The notes beneath the pieces were generated by a model that worked only from the letters and a program-made list of their open reading frames with translations, was not told the DNA's origin and searched no databases. 64,000 bases of DNA from Strigamia acuminata. Its lineage: Eukaryota; Arthropoda; Chilopoda; Geophilomorpha; Linotaeniidae. Shown here in pieces: positions 60,101 to 64,000 of this stretch. The first letter of the stretch is position 1. Each line of letters starts with the position of its first letter. Where the stretch lies: assembly GCA_949358305.1 (NCBI GenBank), contig OX442314.1, forward strand, positions 13,881,060-13,945,059, written 5' to 3'. Both the position numbers and the translations under genes were made by a program.

Positions 60101-60139
60101 TGCAGTGAGCATTAATGAGCAAACATTAATGCACCTGCA
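60101..60139. repeat. Hairpin GCATTAATG/CATTAATGC
   Basis: Perfect 9-bp stem (60109-60117 with 60124-60132), 6-nt loop, enclosed by TGCAG/CTGCA. Isolated palindrome of unknown role. Confidence 0.5.
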
Positions 60140-61025
60140 GCACAACTTTAGGCTACACCTATGGGATCCTGTACTTGCAGTATCATTTTTAATTTAAAAG
60201 CCCAGAGATTTAAAAGTTAAATCAAGGGTTACTTCCCAAATGCATATTTAACACAACAATCTTAAATTATTCATCTTTTTTTTAAATAGGACAACACAAA
60301 TAATAAAAATAAAAATTTCTATTTTCGTTTTCCATTTGGTTTTATCTTACGGTGGCTGACATGAATATAGTGCAATGTGTTGTGGAGAGTGATGCTTGAC
60401 AATGTGACATTGGCCTTACTTACTTGTGGTCTTATCAGCAAGAGACCAGACTCACGGCACTCCATCTATGCATCGTTCATCATTGGAAAAGTTGGGTTAA
60501 AAAAAAAAGAGCGCAGGGGGAAAAAATAGCCGAATGTTTACTGGGTGCCAATGGGAATTGAAATCCCTGAATCCGACTTTGGTAACGGTAAAAACGGAAA
60601 AGGCCACATTTCACATCCCTCTTGCCTTTTTTCCACTTCTTTGAAGATTGTGGAGTCAATCGTGAATGAGAGCTATTCAATGTGGCCACCAAGGGGCCTC
60701 TTCTCACTCTTCTGCCAAACACTTCGCTCCTACCACTACATCTTTTTAACGTCTTTATCAGAGCAAATATCTCTTATTTTATTCTTTGAAAAATAGCAAA
60801 ACCTTGACAATTGATTTGTTGAAAAGTCGCATTAATTATTGCCGCCTTGTAATTAAGCATCTTGTTTGTTATCATTTATTAGGTGCCTAGTTGGCCATAA
60901 ATCAAGCATCTTTATGAATATTTATGAATTTTATATATTTTTTCAATACCATATTTTAACCTCATGAACGACGAACGTACGCTTCGTTCGTGACGTTCAG
61001 ACTTCGTTTGTTCCATTAAACAAAC

Positions 61026-61094
61026 GTAACAAACGAAAAACCGAAATTGTAATTGCTGACAAAAATGGCAGTTTTGAATAATCGATAAAATACG
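61026..61094 (-). repeat. Dispersed repeat, copy 2 (inverted)
   Basis: Reverse complement matches 12571-12655 closely except for an indel. It is preceded by two small perfect hairpins: ACGAACG/CGTTCGT (60971-60991) and CGTTTGTT/AACAAACG (61005-61026). These may be part of the same element end. Confidence 0.65.
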
Positions 61095-62452
61095 GTATTT
61101 CTGTTTGTCATCTTACTCATCTACTCGTGATCAAAAGTTAGTGAGCTGAGAAAGCCATGTTTTGCCGCGACAAATTTTGACAGGTCGTGATAAATTCAGG
61201 AAGGTGTAATCCTCCTAAAGGTTTTCAGCACTCTTGATATACGGCGTTGAAATGATAATTTAAAGTATGCTTCAAAGAAAATACATGCATCAATTATTAA
61301 CTTTCAACTTTGCATCGTAAAGACGAAGGTGTTGGAGCGCTCGCAAAGAACAAGCAGTAATGAAGTTGACACTCTTTGCCAAAGTGCAGTAATCAAGTTG
61401 TATGGGACTGTTTACTTCGTGGAATCACTAAAGGACCTCTTAAGACTAAAAGTTCCTACTTCTTGATTCATGATCTGCAGCTACAAAGGTTGGTGCCAGC
61501 CTTTCATTAGTGCCAATGTACGTGCAGGCTTTTTTATCAAAGGTTAGAAAGAAACTTCTCTTATCCCTTCATCTCTTTAAGTTCATTCGTGATGGCAGTG
61601 ATTAGGCAGTTGGAGTTCGAGAAGGGCAAATGTTGTGCTTGCCAGATGCAGTTGAGGCTGTTGTTTGCTTTTCTGTTAATGTGGAATTTACACATTCACA
61701 CTTGGACTCTCGCACACAATACTCGTACGGGTATTTATAGTTATGTTATATGTATTTGTGCGTGTCGTAATTTCATTTGCAAGTGATAAGCTGCAGTTGC
61801 TCTGTGTTGCTAATTAAGAGTGATAGCTATGAAGTCGGTGTCTGGTGTAGCATTTCATTTAGAGAATTTGTCATTGGGGATTTGTCCAGATCATATTTCA
61901 TGCCGGATTCGGTTGACGGTAAGTGGGAATTGCATTGTGTTGGAACGTTGCGAGGCTTCATTAGAAGTGCATTGCTTGGCTATTCTCAAGATGGTCAAAG
62001 AAAGTTGATTGCATGGAGAAGGGAATCGATTATCTCGTTGCTCGTGCTTTCGTTCGCGTTTATGTTTTATCCACTCACTCTGAGTAGACTATATCAACTT
62101 ACACTTTCTTCTTATTTAGTTTCGGGAAAGAAGTGGATTGGGTAGTTTAGTCTGGTGTTTCTATGGCCACTGCCATTTTAAGGGTAATCCTTTGGCCTTT
62201 AGGTGTGGAAGTAAGCTTTTAAGGAGTTGGATGAGGTGGTTTTAATGAATCTTAAAGATTTTAGTGGGTGATCTGGAAAGAGTATAATGAGTCAGATGTT
62301 TCAGTTTTAAGTGTAAAAAGCTTAAATTACAAAATTAAGTGGTGGATTTTATAACTAAAAAAGTTTCGGATGAATTGCTGTCTAACTTACAAGTTACAAA
62401 GTAGATATTGCTCTCAATTTTGCATCTGGTTTTGATTTCACGTCCGTCTTTC

Positions 62453-63010
62453 CCCATATGGTTCAAGAATATATTTTACAATATATTGCTTTTAATTTAA
62501 TGTATTCTAAAATGTATAGCATTTTGCGAAATTAAGTATAGTTTTTGTACATTAAATAATGTATTTCATAATACAATTGAAAAAATGCATTTTGAAAATG
62601 CATTCATATACTCCAAACCAATACAACGTTGATCTAACTCCAATTGGTTGAGTTGTATCACTGGTGTAGTGGCATAAATAAATATTTTATTACCAAATAA
62701 GTAAAATTCATCATTCTAATCACTTTTTACACTGAAATTAATTGAAAATAAACAGAACTACTTTTCCGCGTAGTAGAGCACAGTCCACAGTTAGGCGTAA
62801 TCCGGCTCAACCAATTGGAGTTAGGTCAACGTTGTATAGGTTTGGAGTAAATTTGACAAATAACAATATTGGGAATGCATTTCATAATACATTTTACAAA
62901 ATGTATTATCATTTACTAACCGATAACACACAAAAATGCATTCTCGTCAAACCAAATGCATTTCAAAATACATTCTAAAAAAGGTTTAATGTATTTTTTA
63001 ACCATATGGG
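62453..63010. mobile_element. Palindromic MITE, CCCATATGGTT ends (558 bp)
   Basis: Begins CCCATATGGTT and ends AACCATATGGG. A strong internal inverted pair lies at 62609-62651 and 62807-62849, 41 of 43 bases (starts TACTCCAAACC). Several GCATTTYRAAATGCATT-like motifs repeat inside. No coding capacity and no clear target duplication. A related solo end lies at 44026-44068. Confidence 0.75.
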
Positions 63011-64000
63011 CCAGTATAAAGGTAAGAAGGGCTAAAAGTGTGTTGGCAATATTGTTTGACGTGCACAGCGAAGTCGAGTTTCTCATGCTGCAGTTTTTAT
63101 GTGTGTTTGTGAAATGAAAGAATTGATGAAGTTTGAAAGTGTGTGTTGAAAAAAATTAATAGTTTGAAAAGGAAAGGAAAAGACATTATTCTTTCTGCTT
63201 TGAAAGTTGATTGCTACTTGATTGGCAACAAGTTCATTCTTATGAGTGTGTTTGAACTCGATTGAGTTTAGTGTTTTTGCCTCACCCCGCGTTTGGTTGG
63301 CGAAGTAACATTGGAAAACGCTTTTCTTGTTATTTTCTTTGACTGCCACGAAGAAAACAAGATTGGGAATTTTCAGAGCTCTTTTTATGTGAGCTGGAGA
63401 AACAAATGTTCCAGCTGCCTGTTGTACTTATCTGCCTTATTGAGTCGAGAGGAAAATAGTAAAAAAATATAAAAAAGGAAAAAAAGAAGGAAAGTGTAGA
63501 AGAAAATCGCATGAGAATATGAAAAGGATATGAATGGGTTTGTCCAATGTTGTTTGAAGCCAGATAGTAATGCTTGAAGATGATGGCTGGAAGGGACCAT
63601 AAATTCAATTATTCCGAGCTCATTTCGCATTTTACAACATTACAAAGAAAAAGTCCTCGTATCTGTCGCACTTAATATCGTACAACGATATTTATCTTGC
63701 TGCAACTTTTCAAAAAGCTAAATCAATTTGGTTAAGTTGAGCGCTAAAAAGACGCTGTGAACTGATTGGATTAATAAACTCCACGTTTGTTTTTTTAATT
63801 TAAAAAGTTTGCTTTTGAGTTTTCCTTTTTTTCTCCTTCATAAATTTGTTGATTAAGCCCAACTTTTCTCACAAATCACCTGCCGAGTCAGTTGATGGAA
63901 ATTGGACAGGTCAAAAAATTACCCAGCGCCATTCGCGTGCGCCAGCTTGGCTCTTCAAGCAGCCATCTTTGGAATAATGCATAGATTCAATCTCTATTTT

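Larger units (their letters stand above)
59140..64000 (+). other. Start of next intron, no exon found
   Basis: AT-rich DNA with a pogo-like MITE (59690), hairpins at 60101 and 60971, dispersed repeat copy 2 (61026) and a palindromic MITE (62453-63010). I looked for the next conserved coiled-coil segment and did not see it. Open frames such as 61777-62145 are unrecognised and probably chance. Confidence 0.55.

Overview
This window is eukaryotic and almost certainly arthropod nuclear DNA. It is AT-rich with long A/T homopolymers, and its exons are very short and bounded by GT/AG, separated by introns of 25-28 kb. It carries a BEL/Pao LTR retrotransposon (a group found in invertebrates and non-mammalian vertebrates), several hAT- and pogo/mariner-type miniature elements, and short interstitial TTAGG/CCTAA runs, which match the arthropod telomere motif. 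I cannot name the species. I see no bacterial, organellar, CRISPR, rRNA or convincing tRNA feature.

Host gene. The window appears to lie inside the 5' part of one large plus-strand gene. Two exons, 30500-30562 and 59002-59139, are both phase 0 and splice together into a 67-residue coiled coil. It resembles the N-terminal coiled coil of the PLEKHH1/PLEKHH2/MAX-1 family (MyTH4-FERM-PH scaffold proteins linked to neuronal and cytoskeletal roles). A third candidate exon at 5154-5222 is also phase 0/0 but I do not recognise its peptide. At 36977-37474 there is a GC/CpG-rich, promoter-like island. It has an inverted CCAAT box, a perfect-consensus X-box, and a short open reading frame, ATG plus 11 codons, ending at a strong phase-0 donor. 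I interpret it as an alternative first exon that would splice straight to 59002. The PH, MyTH4 and FERM domains would lie beyond the right edge.

Retrotransposon. A structurally intact BEL/Pao element (49287-55411, 6125 bp) sits in the 28.4-kb intron between 30562 and 59002, in the same orientation as the host gene. It has 400-bp LTRs that read as identical, a 5-bp CCTTA target duplication, an 18-nt primer-binding site complementary to tRNA-Phe, and one uninterrupted 1737-codon Gag-Pol frame with protease, RT, RNase H and integrase motifs in place. It looks very young and possibly still active.

Rest of the window. The remaining sequence is intronic. It holds a fossil bed of small DNA transposons: pogo/mariner-like with TA duplications at 15181, 31877 and 59690; hAT-like at 23185, about 57443, 24684 and 28224; palindromic elements at 22414, 31382 and 62453. 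There are also strong isolated hairpins (notably 44880-44950), simple repeats and clusters of regulatory-like motifs. The long open frames on either strand outside the retrotransposon look like chance.
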